This document shows, one piece after another, positions 27,641 through 38,159 of a stretch of DNA of 64,000 nt. This DNA comes from Dendrolimus kikuchii (Eukaryota; Arthropoda; Insecta; Lepidoptera; Lasiocampidae). Position numbers and translations under genes: made by a program. The notes beneath the pieces were generated by a model. It saw only the letters and a list, made by a program, of their open reading frames with translations. It was not told the DNA's origin and searched no databases. How positions within the stretch are numbered: the stretch's first letter is position 1; every line of letters starts with the position of its first letter. The DNA is taken from assembly GCA_019925095.2 (NCBI GenBank), contig JAHHIN020000030.1, positions 5,811,001 through 5,875,000 of the forward strand, given 5' to 3'.

Positions 27641-29845
27641 ATGGATGGCCCAGGCCCCCAGAAGGCCCCAAGGCCTTCGAGTGTCCCGCGAAAGCGGGAC
27701 CACACGAAGGCCAAGGATGGCTGGTTAATGCCTGAGATCGGGGAGACGCGGGTGAAAAAGGCGTCTTCTTCATCGGCCCGTCGCAGCAGGTCGGTTGCCG
27801 GGCCGCGTCACGGGCATGCGGATAGTGCCGTTTTTACGGCTGCCGATATGCCCGGCTCGGTAGGGGATGCGTCGGCGGTGGTAGACCTCACCGCCGCCAC
27901 GCATGAGGATAGGTGCGGCGCGATGGGACCGCCTCCGGTTCCCATGGCGCCTAGGGCCCCATCCGGGCGTGCCGCGCGCAGGAACACAGCACACCCGGAT
28001 ATAGATAGGAACGTGCTGCTTGCAGCGAACTCGGCCGTTTGCCTGGCCGTGAGCGCTGCAAGCACCATAGTGGAAGACGCCTACATGGCGCCATCCACCT
28101 CTGCGCGAGCTTCACTCGTGCAAGGGAACGGCGCCTACGTAGAGCACGACGATATCCCACCGTCCGGCAGCGTCCCAGACTCGCTGGAGCACGCGCTCGA
28201 CGGTGCGATTTGCGTTCGTACTTATTCCCGCCTTGAAGCGCCTGCCTGTAGTCCGGTCTACACGGCGGCCGGTTCAACGACGGTAAGGGATGGGTGCCCT
28301 ACGACGACGGTGTCCTATAGTGCACGGGCTTCACCCGTGCCTACGACATCAAATTGCAGTCTGACGGGCTACAACGTCGAGAGCAGCCATCCCACGACAA
28401 CGGTTGTCGCGCGAGCCTCACTCGCGCCCTCGGCCGGGGTCGTGAATAGGGACCTCGTAGGCGCGGCAGCGGCGACCCCCTCGTCTTCCTTCCCTAATGG
28501 GATGGGAGCCGCTGTTGCGATGTCGGCGCCTGCGTCTTCGGCTGCGACGGTGTCCACGTCCTCGTCTTCAGCGGCAGCGGCGGTGGGCACGACGACGTCG
28601 TCATGTTCGTTCACAGCCTCATCGTCTTCGGCATCGGGTTCGGCGGCGCCGTCAACGTCTTCAACGGCAACGGTGCCGATTTCGTGTGCCCCGATGCTCG
28701 TTCCCGGATCGAGGTCGCGCTTCTGGGACCGGTCCCAGAGCAGCGGCGCCGATTCGGCAGGCACGTCGGGTGCTTCTTCCCCAGCGCGCGCGCGCTCGCC
28801 TCTGCGCCCCACAGGGGGCGCACCCGCGGCGACTACTAGCATTCTCGCGGGTGCGGAGGCCTACCTCCGCACCGAGGGGAATGAAAAGGGGCGCAAGGCG
28901 CGCAAGGCAACCGCCGCCAAAGTGGCCGCGGCTAGCCAGTGCGCCGCCCTCGTCGGGGATATATCGGCTCTCGGCCCTGGGGAGCTCCGCCTAGCGGCGT
29001 GCGCCCAGGTCGCCGAGATAATTCAAATTGCCCAAACGTCGGGCAATTTGAAGGGGGTTTACGTGCGCCGGCTGAAGGAGGCCGCGTCCAGGGTGTCGGA
29101 CATCGTCGACACACTAGTCACGCGAAATCCGGAATCCGAGGCCTGGAAGCTCGGTAACGAGAACGCCAGGCTACGCATGGAGTTAAACTCGCTGCGGGAG
29201 GAAAACCGCTCCTACCGCAGGGAGTTTGAAAACATGCGTAAGGCCCTAAAGGCCTCCGCTTTGGTTGCGGAGCCGGCGCCTGCTGTAATGGCGGCGCCGA
29301 CCCCCGTACCCGTCAAGCGGAAGGCCCAAGCCGCCACGGCGGAGGCGGCGGCGGTACCGGAACCGCCCGCCGCACCCGCTGCGGTTAAAAAATCGCGTCC
29401 GGCCCGTGCTGCGGTAGCAGGGCCGACACCGGCTCCCGTCGTCGGGACGGAGCGAGCTCCGGCGGCCGCCAACGGGGTGGCGCCGACACCCGCTCCAACG
29501 GGGCCCGGCGGCATCGATCACGACGCGTTTGTGCGGGCCGTGATCGACGTTGTCGCCCCCATACTCGATGCCCGGTTCGCCGGAATCGAGGACCGGCTGA
29601 ATGCCGCGCCGACACTCCGTCCACCGCTAGCGGCCGACCGAGGCAAGGCGCCGGCAATCAAACCGGCACCAAAACTGGCCGTTAGGCCGAAAGCGGCCAC
29701 GGCTGCCGCCGCCGTCCGGCGGAATGCGGGGGAACTAAGTACCCCGGTTCCGATGGAGGTGGTGGCGACCCCGGCTGTCGGGGTGACGGACTCCCCACCG
29801 TCACCGGCCCCCCCTCCTAAAAAAAGACGAATAGAGGGGGGGTGA
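27641..29845 (+). CDS. LINE ORF1, N-terminal part
   Basis: 734 codons from ATG. Rich in Ala, Ser, Thr and Pro (low complexity at about 200-400), with a likely coiled coil at about residues 505-545 (ENARLRMELNSLREENRSYR). It ends at TGA right after a seven-G run (29835-29842), where the frame shifts; the CCHC-bearing C terminus continues in the next frame. ORF1 proteins bind the LINE RNA. Base composition is far richer in GC than the neighbours, as usual for R1-type elements. Confidence 0.85.
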   Translation: MDGPGPQKAPRPSSVPRKRDHTKAKDGWLMPEIGETRVKKASSSSARRSRSVAGPRHGHADSAVFTAADMPGSVGDASAVVDLTAATHEDRCGAMGPPPVPMAPRAPSGRAARRNTAHPDIDRNVLLAANSAVCLAVSAASTIVEDAYMAPSTSARASLVQGNGAYVEHDDIPPSGSVPDSLEHALDGAICVRTYSRLEAPACSPVYTAAGSTTVRDGCPTTTVSYSARASPVPTTSNCSLTGYNVESSHPTTTVVARASLAPSAGVVNRDLVGAAAATPSSSFPNGMGAAVAMSAPASSAATVSTSSSSAAAAVGTTTSSCSFTASSSSASGSAAPSTSSTATVPISCAPMLVPGSRSRFWDRSQSSGADSAGTSGASSPARARSPLRPTGGAPAATTSILAGAEAYLRTEGNEKGRKARKATAAKVAAASQCAALVGDISALGPGELRLAACAQVAEIIQIAQTSGNLKGVYVRRLKEAASRVSDIVDTLVTRNPESEAWKLGNENARLRMELNSLREENRSYRREFENMRKALKASALVAEPAPAVMAAPTPVPVKRKAQAATAEAAAVPEPPAAPAAVKKSRPARAAVAGPTPAPVVGTERAPAAANGVAPTPAPTGPGGIDHDAFVRAVIDVVAPILDARFAGIEDRLNAAPTLRPPLAADRGKAPAIKPAPKLAVRPKAATAAAAVRRNAGELSTPVPMEVVATPAVGVTDSPPSPAPPPKKRRIEGG

Positions 29846-31035
29846 AGTGGAGGCTGAAAATGCAGCGGAGAGCGGCACGCGATGCCGCCGTTGCATTAAC
29901 GGCCCCCGCCACGGCACCCGTGCCTGTGGTGTCGGCTCCTAGGCCGGCCCCTAGGCAACGGACGGCGCCCGCGGCCGCGACACCGGTCGTCGCGGCGCCC
30001 GCCGTCCGCGCTCGCCTCGCGCACGGCGCGCCCCCGGCGGGGCCCCTGGCCCCCGCCCCCGCCCGGGGGGGGGGGGCGTGGACGACGGTCGTCAAGCGGA
30101 AAAAGGGTAAGGGGGCGAGGGCCGACGGGCCCCCTCCCCCCACCCAGGCGCAAGCTGCTCCCCTGCCGACGGGGCGGGGGCAGCAACAACGGAAACAGGC
30201 TGCGAAGCCTGCGGTAGTATTCCGTGAGCCGAAGTCGGCCGCAGTTATCATCAAACTGCTGCCGGCAGCGGCCGCCAAGGATGTCGGTTATCGCGAGGTC
30301 TTCGCGAAGGCCTCGACGGTGGTCGACATCGCGGCCATGGGCCTCCGCGAGGGGCTGAAGGTGGTGCCGACCGTCAGGGACGAGCGCCTTCTCGAGTTCC
30401 AGCCGGGACCCGAGAGCGCGGCCAAGGCGGACCGCGTCGCCGAGGCTCTGTGCGGAGCCCTTGCAGGGATGGCCGAGGTCGTCCGCCCCGTAAAGCGTGG
30501 GGAGCTTTACGTCTCTGGGCTGGACGAATCGGTCACAGTCGATGGGCTGCGTGACGCGATCGCGCGCGCCGGCGGCTGCCGGCGCGACGACGTGCGCACG
30601 AAGCACATCGGTGCAGGACCGGGCGGTTTGGGCGCATCGTACGTGATGTGCCCCGTCGCTGCTGCCAAAGCCATCGTCGAGATGGGCTACCTCGTGGTAG
30701 GCTTCACCTCGGCGAGGGTAGAGGCACTGGAAGCCAGACCGATACGTTGTTACCGGTGTTACAACGTCGGCCATGGCGCCCAGACCTGTCCGGACACGTG
30801 CCCGGACCGGACTAACTTGTGTCTCCGCTGCGGTAAGGGCGGACACAAGATGCCGGACTGCACGGCCCGGAACCCCCACTACGCGGCGTGTGCGGCGGGG
30901 GGACTCAACGCTGCCCACCCCACGTTGGCGAGGTTCTGCCAGCCTCCCTACGTGAAGGGCAAATTCGTCCATCCGAGGACGAAACAACGCACGGGTGTTA
31001 CGGGAGTACGCGCAATGGACACCTCCAATGCCTAG
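29842..31035 (+). CDS. LINE ORF1, C-terminal part with CCHC zinc knuckles
   Basis: 397-codon frame opening at the frameshift. Two CX2CX4HX4C knuckles are intact (CYRCYNVGHGAQTC and CLRCGKGGHKMPDC). A third, usual in R1 ORF1 proteins, has lost its first Cys (HYAACAAGGLNAAH...C). The upstream half has an RNA-binding-like fold segment (VIIKLLPAAAAKDVGYREVF). The GTG at the start is only the frame opening, not a real start. It overlaps the ORF2 start by ATGCCTAG. Confidence 0.85.
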   Translation: MKWRLKMQRRAARDAAVALTAPATAPVPVVSAPRPAPRQRTAPAAATPVVAAPAVRARLAHGAPPAGPLAPAPARGGGAWTTVVKRKKGKGARADGPPPPTQAQAAPLPTGRGQQQRKQAAKPAVVFREPKSAAVIIKLLPAAAAKDVGYREVFAKASTVVDIAAMGLREGLKVVPTVRDERLLEFQPGPESAAKADRVAEALCGALAGMAEVVRPVKRGELYVSGLDESVTVDGLRDAIARAGGCRRDDVRTKHIGAGPGGLGASYVMCPVAAAKAIVEMGYLVVGFTSARVEALEARPIRCYRCYNVGHGAQTCPDTCPDRTNLCLRCGKGGHKMPDCTARNPHYAACAAGGLNAAHPTLARFCQPPYVKGKFVHPRTKQRTGVTGVRAMDTSNA

Positions 31036-31495
31036 TACGCCCGTAACAATACTATTTCAGGTGAACGTAAACCACTCCCCCACCGCTCAGGTTTTGTGCC
31101 TGCAGGCGATGGCGGTGTGGCAAGCGAACTTGGCCGTAATAAGCGATCCTTATTACGTGCCGTCTTGCGGCAATTGGGTGGGCGACCTCGACGACGTGGT
31201 AGCGGTGGTGGCCAGAGCCGGTTCTGGCACACCGCTTACATGTCTCGAAAGAGGAAAGGGCTATGCGGTGGCGGAAAGCGGGAGTATCGTCGTCATAGGC
31301 GTTTACTTTTCGCGCAACCGCCCCCTGGCGGAGTTCGAGCTTCACTTGGACGCCATCAGGGCTGCCATAGACAGATTGTCGCCTAAAACGATCTTCGTGA
31401 TGGGCGACTTTAACGCAAAGCACTGTTCCTGGGGAAATGCGTTCACGGAACCTAGGGGCGGACGGTTGAGGAATGGGCTCTTCAATCCGGCCTGA
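31028..31495 (+). CDS. LINE ORF2, N-terminal part: APE-type endonuclease
   Basis: The likely start is ATG at 31028, inside ATGCCTAG, where TAG is the ORF1 stop; overlapping stop-start signals are known in related LINEs and suggest coupled translation. Domain features: QVNVNHSPTAQ at the start, VISDPYYVP, SIVVIGVYFSRNRPLAEFE and the catalytic GDFNAKHCSWG. The frame breaks near 31455, at a G run in CCTAGGGGCGGACGG; the adjoining frame then continues the endonuclease with RTVEEWALQSGLTILNQGS. Confidence 0.85.
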   Translation: MPSTPVTILFQVNVNHSPTAQVLCLQAMAVWQANLAVISDPYYVPSCGNWVGDLDDVVAVVARAGSGTPLTCLERGKGYAVAESGSIVVIGVYFSRNRPLAEFELHLDAIRAAIDRLSPKTIFVMGDFNAKHCSWGNAFTEPRGGRLRNGLFNPA

Positions 31496-34203
31496 CCATA
31501 TTGAACCAGGGATCGGTCCAGACCTGCGTGCGCGCGCGGGGTGGATCGGTCATCGACCTGTCATTCGCCACTCATGCGGCCGCCCGCAGAGTTGTCGGAT
31601 GGAGGGTGCTGCAGGAAGTGAAGTCGCTCTCTGATCATCGGTACATCAGATTTGAGCTTACCCCCTCCTCCGGTCCGAGCCCTGTTCATCGCCCCCCTCT
31701 CCTCCCGCGTTGGGCCCTTACCAAGCTCGATCCGGAGCAGGCCGAGGAGTGGGCACTCACGGAAAGCTGGGCCTACCCAGTCGAATTCGAGAACTTGGAG
31801 TCGCAGGCAGAGCACATGCGCAAGACCCTGTCGAGGGTTTGCGACGCGGCGATGCCTCGCGTCTCCAAGCGGCAGCCTCCGTGCAAGCAGGTCCACTGGT
31901 GGACCGAGGAGCTGGGCGAGATGCGAAAGGCAGTTCGCATCATCAGCCACAGGCTCAAACGCTGCAGGGCGCGCCGTCCTCCGGACTACGTCGCGGAAAA
32001 TGGACTCGTGGGAGAGTTTAGGGAGGCCAGAAAGGCCCTTTCGATTGCAATACTGCAAGCGAAAGCCCGGGCTCGGGCCGAGCTCCTCGAGACGCTCGAT
32101 CGGGACCCTTGGGGGCGTCCGTACCGTGGGGCCCGCAACACGTTGCGGCCTTGCACATCCACGGTCACGGAAACGCTCGAACCCGAGGTGCTCCGGTCGG
32201 TTATCGACGGGCTCTTCCCGTATCCGGGAAACTTCACTCCCCCCAGTATGGGTCCACCCGTTCCCGACACTCCCACGGACGAGGAGCCTCACTCCATCTC
32301 CGAGGGGGAACTAGACGTTGCCCTGGACCGGCTCCGGGGCAGGAAGACGGCACCGGGACCCGACGGGGTTCCAGGTCGACTCCTCTTCCTGGCCGCTAAA
32401 CATCTACGCGGCCAGCTGCGGGAACTGTTCGAAGCCTGTATACGCGCAGGACGGCTCCCGTCGCAATGGAAGGAGGGTCGTTTGTGCCTGAATCCCAAGG
32501 GAGGTCGGCCTCCTAACGATCCGTCCGCCTTCAGGCCCATAGTGCTGCTGAACGAGGTCGCTAAGGTCTTCGAAAAGATCTTGGCGGAGCGGCTCGTGAA
32601 GCATCTCGACGCTGTGGAGCCGGGGCTTTCAGAAACGCAGTTCGGGTTTCGGCGGAGGCGCTCCACGATGGACGCCTTCGAGACGCTGCGAACGTCAACG
32701 GACGAAGCCGTCCAAGCGAAGGATGTCGTTCTTGCGGTGTCGCTAGACATAGCGAACGCCTTTAACAGCCTCCCTCATGAGACGATCAGGGAGGGGCTCC
32801 GCGCGCATGGAGTCCCCCCGTACCTCACGAGGCTGTTAGGCGCGTACCTGCAGGATCGACATATCCTTTGGGAGGGCGGTGAGTCCGGCAATCCCGAGGT
32901 AGGTCGTCGACGCGTCGCGTGCGGCGTTCCACAGGGGTCGGTCCTCGGGCCGATTCTTTGGAACGTAGGTTATGACTGGATCCTTCGGGTTCCGGTCCTA
33001 CCCGGGGTAGGGCTGATCTGCTTTGCGGACGACACCCTACTCACGGCACGTGCTGCGTCATTTGCGGAATCCGTGGACGTCGCTAACGCCGGGTTGGCGA
33101 TTGTCGTAGATCGAATAGCTAGGCTGGGCTTGAGGGTCTCCCCCGCGAAAACGGAGGCCATCATGTTCCATAGGAAATTTCGCAATCCCCCCGCGGACTT
33201 GACCGTTTCGGTCCAAGGGGTGGCCATTAGAGTAGGGCCCCAGATGAAATATCTGGGGCTAGTTCTCGATGGGAAATGGCTGTTCAAAGCGCACTTTGAG
33301 CAGCTAGTTCCCAAACTCGTCAAATCCGCGGGCGCACTCTCGAGGCTGCTTCCCAACGTAGGGGGCCCGGGAGGTGCGACGCGGAAACTTTACTCTGGCA
33401 TCCTGAGAAGTATGGCACTGTACGGTGCACCCGTCTGGTCCATTGCACTTCACCGCCACAACAGAACCCTGCTGCAACGGGCGCAGCAGGTTCTGGCCGT
33501 GAGGACCATACGGGGGTATCGCACAGTGTCGCGGACGGCGGCCACCCTCCTGGCAGGCGATCCGCCCTGGCATCTCCAGGCGGACGTCCTGACAGTGGTG
33601 CGCCGCACCCGGCAGGATGCCCTAGCTAGAGGCCTGACCTTCTGTCAGGTCGAAATCGAGGCGATCAGGAAGCGGGAAACCGCCTCCATGATCGCCGTCT
33701 GGTCTCAAGAGCTCGACAACCCTGCGGCCTATGGCGGCTATACGGTGGATGCAATCAGGCCACAGCTGACGGAATGGGTCAACCGCACCAGCGGCACCCT
33801 GACCTTCAGGACGACACAGATACTTACCGGACACGGATGTTTCAATAAGTATCTGTGTCGCATTGTGGGCTGCTTGCCTTCCCCGGACTGCCGCCAGTGC
33901 GGCGCGCCCGACACGGCGTTACACACGCTTGTCGAGTGCGCCGCATGGGCGCCGCAGCGTTTCGAACTTGAGACGCACGTAGGTCCAGTCGACTCGCTCT
34001 GCGACTTGGTCAAGGCCATGCTGCAGAGCAGCGACAATTGGGGGGCTGCGGTTACTTTTTGCGAGACAGTAATGTCACTCAAGGAGGCCGCAGAACGAGA
34101 CAGGGAGAGAAGTCCTGCAGCGCGTGCCAATGCGTCTTCTCGAGGTCGCCGGCCTTCAGCTGGCACCCGGAGAGGCAGGTACGCGCATTACTTCCCTCCC
34201 TGA
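31455..34203 (+). CDS. LINE ORF2, main part: endonuclease end, reverse transcriptase, zinc finger
   Basis: About 915 codons in one frame. The endonuclease end holds SVIDLSFATH and the catalytic SDHRYI. RT motifs: LAVSLDIANAFNSLP (A), ACGVPQGSVLGPILWN (B) and the catalytic FADDTLL (C, about residue 510 of the open frame from 31501). A C-terminal HCCH-type finger reads CRQCGAPDTALHTLVEC. No stop interrupts it. With the shift in ORF2 at about 31455 it cannot be made as one protein unless the shift is an assembly artefact or is read through. Confidence 0.9.
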
Positions 34204-34626
34204 GTTAGGTTCCGTTTACCGCGGGGGGCCTTTAGCTTGCTAGGAAGAGCAAAGGACCTTCTACCCCCGCACAACGAAGTGGGGTGTGTTCTCCCAGGGC
34301 ACACTCCAGGCACTTTATTGCGCTGGATCGGCTGGGCGTAACTATGTTCTAAATCTCAGCCTTTCCAACACATTCAAAGCGCAGGGTCGTCAGGGAGGAG
34401 GGGGTTTTTAGTGGGTATTGGGGTTGCTCGCCCGTGCAGCAACGCTCGGAGTCTTCCACACTATTCTGTGACGTCGATCGCGGACGGAGCGCTGCCAAGA
34501 GCATACTATTGCTGCAGTGTTATCGCCCCCGACCGACGCGTGTCGTTCCCCTAGCAACGACCCAGTTTGTGCGTAAATCGGTTAAGCATTTTCCCTCGCC
34601 TCAAAACCAAAAAAAAAAAAAAAAAA
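34204..34626 (+). other. LINE 3' UTR and poly-A tail
   Basis: The last part (34513-34605) is the segment found in the GALT exon at 8945-9056. The tail reads AAAACC followed by about 21 A. Confidence 0.88.
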
Positions 34627-34639
34627 ACATAACTCATAC
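34627..34639. repeat. Target-site duplication of the R1-type LINE, right
   Basis: ACATAACTCATAC, partner of 27321-27333. Confidence 0.9.
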
Positions 34640-34939
34640 CATACTCTGGCACAGTTCGAGCCACCAGCCCACTTCTTTGCATACAAAATCTCATATAAAA
34701 CTTTCAATCAACTTATACAGTAATGCATGTAAATGAAACTACTCAACCGATTTTCATGATTTTTTCAATTAACTGGATTTGTTCCAACTTAGGACATAGG
34801 GATTATATTTATATTAATAAAAGTTAGAAAAATCAAAGTAAATAAAACTATATATACAAATTAAAATTGAATTAAATTTTCACTTATTATACAGAGTGGA
34901 AATTTTCAGCGGGACAGTAAGGAGTACGTTTATTGTTTT

Positions 34940-35265
34940 TTTTTAAGTGTGTGTGGGATTCGCCAGATCAGAGGTGGCACTAGCACCTCTAGGTAGAACT
35001 AAAGATGCCATGGCCACTCCCCAGTTAGGGGTACCCACTCAAACCCCTGGGTGTTCTTATGCTAGGGCAACGGGAAAACGGAAGCCCAGTCAACTCCGCG
35101 TGCCCTGGTAAGCCGCGAAGGCCACATCCACTGCCGGGGGACTATTTCTATCCCCCGGCATCTTCTATGTCATTACTATGGCGTGGAGCGGTTTGTAACG
35201 CGGCTCACGGGTGAGCGCGCGCGGAACACAACACGCCCCATCTCGTCTGCATAACAAGGAGAAGT
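34940..35265 (-). mobile_element. LINE 3' UTR fragment of another family
   Basis: On the minus strand a GC-rich segment (CCGGGGGATAGAAATAGTCC, CCCAGGGGTTTGAGTGGGT) ends in a poly-A run near 34940-34952. The A-tail and absence of ORFs suggest a 5'-truncated LINE. Confidence 0.5.
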
Positions 35266-35356
35266 ACCTATCTTAACCGTTTCAACTATACGAAAATGGT
35301 CTCAAGAGACAGTTCATAATTTTTCGTGAGATTTTATCTTATCACAGATGTTTTTT

Positions 35357-35985
35357 TCCGTGCAGGAACGGAGAAAGAATACAATTTCCTGCGTTGGGGC
35401 GGCCTGTCGTAAGAGGCGGTAAAACAACCAACAGCCAGGTGGTAGAGCATTTGCCCGACTGGATGGCTACCGCCCCTGGTGTAGAGTATGCCGCCATAAC
35501 AACTTTGAGTTATAACAGCGTGGGTTAGAGGTTAAATGAAACTTCAGATGGCAGAGAGTAGTATTCACTGTCGAGTGCTGATGTGAACTAATTTATTTTG
35601 GAAACGGTAACCTTAAGTATAAATATTAACAAGTAAAACAACACGCTAGTACAATATATAGTACAGTGTGTGAGCAGGACGGATTATGTGAGAGCGAGAT
35701 AGAGCAATTATTAATATGTGCGCTCCCGCGTTGCGCTAGCCAGTGATTCGTTGTCCACGGCGATGACTAGAGACGTATGTAGTTCCACTGAAGTAGGAAA
35801 CCTAGAGGTCCATGATGTAGTTCCCATAGAGTTGTGTTTTGGCATCAGTGGCCATGTTCCAGTTTCACATTCAAGGCCGGCAGCACCTTTGGTATTGCTA
35901 ATATATATGTATATAATACGGTAACCATTTTCCAACACAGTTGGACCGTCAGCCTGTCTGCTGTGCTTCAGCAAAAAAAGTTAAA
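35357..35985 (+). repeat. SINE-like repeat split by an insertion
   Basis: Left part 35357-35511, right part 35829-35985; GAGTT is duplicated at the break and a 317-bp element sits between. The tail is CAGCAAAAAAAG. Confidence 0.72.
35512..35828 (+). mobile_element. Putative solo LTR or unknown element, copy 1
   Basis: About 80 percent similar by eye to 61406-61679 (GAGAGTAGTATTC, CTGTCGAGTGCTGATGTG, GTGTGAGCAGGACGGATTATG). Flanked by GAGTT (35507-35511 and 35829-35833). An extra 38 bp near its end duplicates ATGTAGTTCC. Confidence 0.5.
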
Positions 35986-35989
35986 AATG

Positions 35990-36334
35990 TACAGTTAGCA
36001 AGAAAAGGGCCATTTTACACATTTTTTTTACGTTAATGGATCTTGTTTCTAATACTGATCAAAAACTTCTATCGGACCAACCGTCGTTGGAGTACTAAAA
36101 GAGACAGAAAGGGTTATAAACTTTTCTCATGTATCTGCAATGATTTTCTACGTAATATGAGAATAATTATTTATGATACCTATTAGTGCGGTAAGTTGGT
36201 TTTTGCAAACGAGTAGACAAATGTAAGGCTTACCATAGTCACGAGTTTATAAAAAACAACAACCGCACGATACAACGTTTTTGAACACATTTCCGAGAAA
36301 ACAGTACAAAAGGTAGTGAAACAAACAAATATCG
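35990..36334. other. AT-rich, no gene seen
   Basis: No recognisable feature. Confidence 0.4.
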
Positions 36335-36947
36335 TGACGAATGCGCGTAGCGGAATTTCTCCCCCTTAAGAAAATAGCGCGTAGTCGTCGCCTTAAAAAT
36401 AACACAATACAATGTTGCATATACAAAGACACGAAAGAGCAGGATAGAAATATAGGGTCAGACAAATGTTAAAACGAGATGTATATACTAGAGAAGAAAC
36501 TGGAATAAACTCGTAATAAGTAACAAGGACGGGAGTATTTGTTGGATAAGGATAGATAGATAAATGAATGACGTAATAAGGTTCATTCTAGACCGTCGAC
36601 CGGATATATAAGCGCGACAATCTGCGCATGGAGGCAGACTCGCACGGGCTAGCGAACCGAAAGCAACGAGAAGAGAGAAAAGGGATCAAAAGGGCCTTCA
36701 GACTACGCGACAACAACACGGTGGAGCATCAAGACGTGACGCTTCAAGACCATTCAGTGGTGAGACACCGGAACGTCGATTGAACGGTTCAGAACGTGAG
36801 TCAATCGAGAAAAGCGTGTGCATAATTTAAAGAGCTATTTTTATTTAATTAATCTTTAATTAAATAAAGGCAGTTTCTCTTTAAATCGGCGTTTCCTTCC
36901 AATCTCGGTAGCCACAGCAAGTAACAATATCATTCGGAAAGTCGTCA
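36335..36947 (+). mobile_element. Putative solo LTR
   Basis: Begins TGACGA and ends TCGTCA, a short inverted terminus of the TG...CA type. A TATA-like GGATATATAAGCGCG is at 36602, and AATAAA at about 36863. This order of promoter and polyadenylation signal fits an LTR. No target duplication was found. Confidence 0.4.
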
Positions 36948-37420
36948 CAACCTTTGAAATTTGTAATATGAAAATAGCGTGCATTTGTAAATGGCGCCAC
37001 GTACGCGTGGTGAAATATAGAACTACACATATCGTCTTATTTTCACTATAGTATTAAAGTGAGACAAATGTATCGATCAGTTTAATCTCGTAATATGAAA
37101 CTCCTTAGTGGAATTCTTATTTTTTCACCATAACCCATTTTAGCGCACGTTCCAATGTGTAATACGTAACTTATAGCTTCCTAAATGCATTTTTTGAGCA
37201 AATGTGTTGAAAAAGTTTTTTCCGTTGGGTTGTCATCTACCTGTTTACCAATTTCTCATTAAAAATCAATGTGACCAGTCTAATTATTTAATCTATATTG
37301 AATATCATAAAACTCAAGATTAATACTATCTACGTATCTTTACTATGTAATAAAACATTATTATTTGAAAATGAATATAGTTGTTTCAAATTTAATCAAC
37401 TTTTCAATGTTTTTATTTTT
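36948..37420. other. AT-rich, no gene seen
   Basis: No recognisable feature. Confidence 0.4.
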
Positions 37421-37421
37421 A

Positions 37422-37672
37422 TAGCACGAGTTCAGCAAATGGTCCAACTGATGGGAAGCTGATGCTGCAGATGCTACTAATGTGCTGCCGTTCTAAAGGA
37501 AGATTGGAACTTGGCCACTAATACCCGAACACTACTCAAGGTTGTTATGGCGGCATACTTTAGAACCAGAGGTGGCAGCCATCTAGACGGGCAAATACCC
37601 TACCACCTGTCTGTGGGTTGTTTTATCGTCTCTTACGACAGGACGCCCGGCCGCAGGAAATTGTATTCTTTC
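37422..37672 (-). repeat. SINE-like repeat copy
   Basis: From GCACGAGTTCAGC (tail side) to GCAGGAAATTGTATTCTTTC (head side), diverged. Confidence 0.68.
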
Positions 37673-37809
37673 TTTTTATCACTGTCGACCTGATGGAAAG
37701 TGGTTACCTTCGCATAAGAACGTTTGTAACACTAGAGATGTCACCACCACGCTGTCGGCCTCGAAGAAATTTTATGACACCCTTTTTAAAAAACTCCATA
37801 ACATAACAC

Positions 37810-38155
37810 TGTGGGAGCCGGTAGCTTATTCCAAATATCCACAGTGCGCCAAAGAAACGTTCTTAAGAAATACTGCGTACATGAGTGAAGCGGCTTAAGG
37901 AAGTGAGGATGTTCAGTTCAACATCCAGTTGATGGCGAGCGGTGTGGTGGAAGAAAGAAGACGAAGGCACCATTTTGAACAGTTCCTTAGAATACTCCCC
38001 ATTGTACAGTCAGCAGAATACGCAGAGACGCTTTGTCTTTCTGAAGGCCAACCGTATCTAAACCGTCTGTGTACCGTATGTAAAAAACAGCTAGACCAGG
38101 AAACAGGAGACCGGAAGGTTGGAGTTGGGACGCGATTGTTTAACCAATGAGGTAA
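37810..38155. repeat. Diverged LINE-derived segment
   Basis: GCCGGTAGCTTATTCC, AGAAACGTTCTTAAGAAATAC and CCCCATTGTACAGTCAGC resemble 3' regions of common lepidopteran LINEs (recalled). No intact frame. Confidence 0.35.
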
Positions 38156-38159
38156 AACG

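Larger units (their letters stand above)
27334..34626 (+). mobile_element. Full-length R1-type non-LTR retrotransposon
   Basis: A 7.3-kb GC-rich LINE: 5' UTR (27334-27640), ORF1 with coiled coil and CCHC knuckles, ORF2 with APE endonuclease, RT and a C-terminal zinc finger, then a 3' UTR and an A-tail of 21. A 13-bp target duplication frames it exactly, so it inserted as a full-length copy. The ORF1-CCHC, APE and RT layout without RNase H fits the R1 clade (R1, TRAS, SART); the site is neither rDNA nor TTAGG repeats as far as I see. Single-base shifts in G runs split both ORFs. Confidence 0.9.

Noticed and set aside
28369..30987. Long antisense and shifted frames inside the R1-type LINE
   Set aside because: GC-rich codon composition opens all frames; only the frames with CCHC, endonuclease and RT motifs are real.
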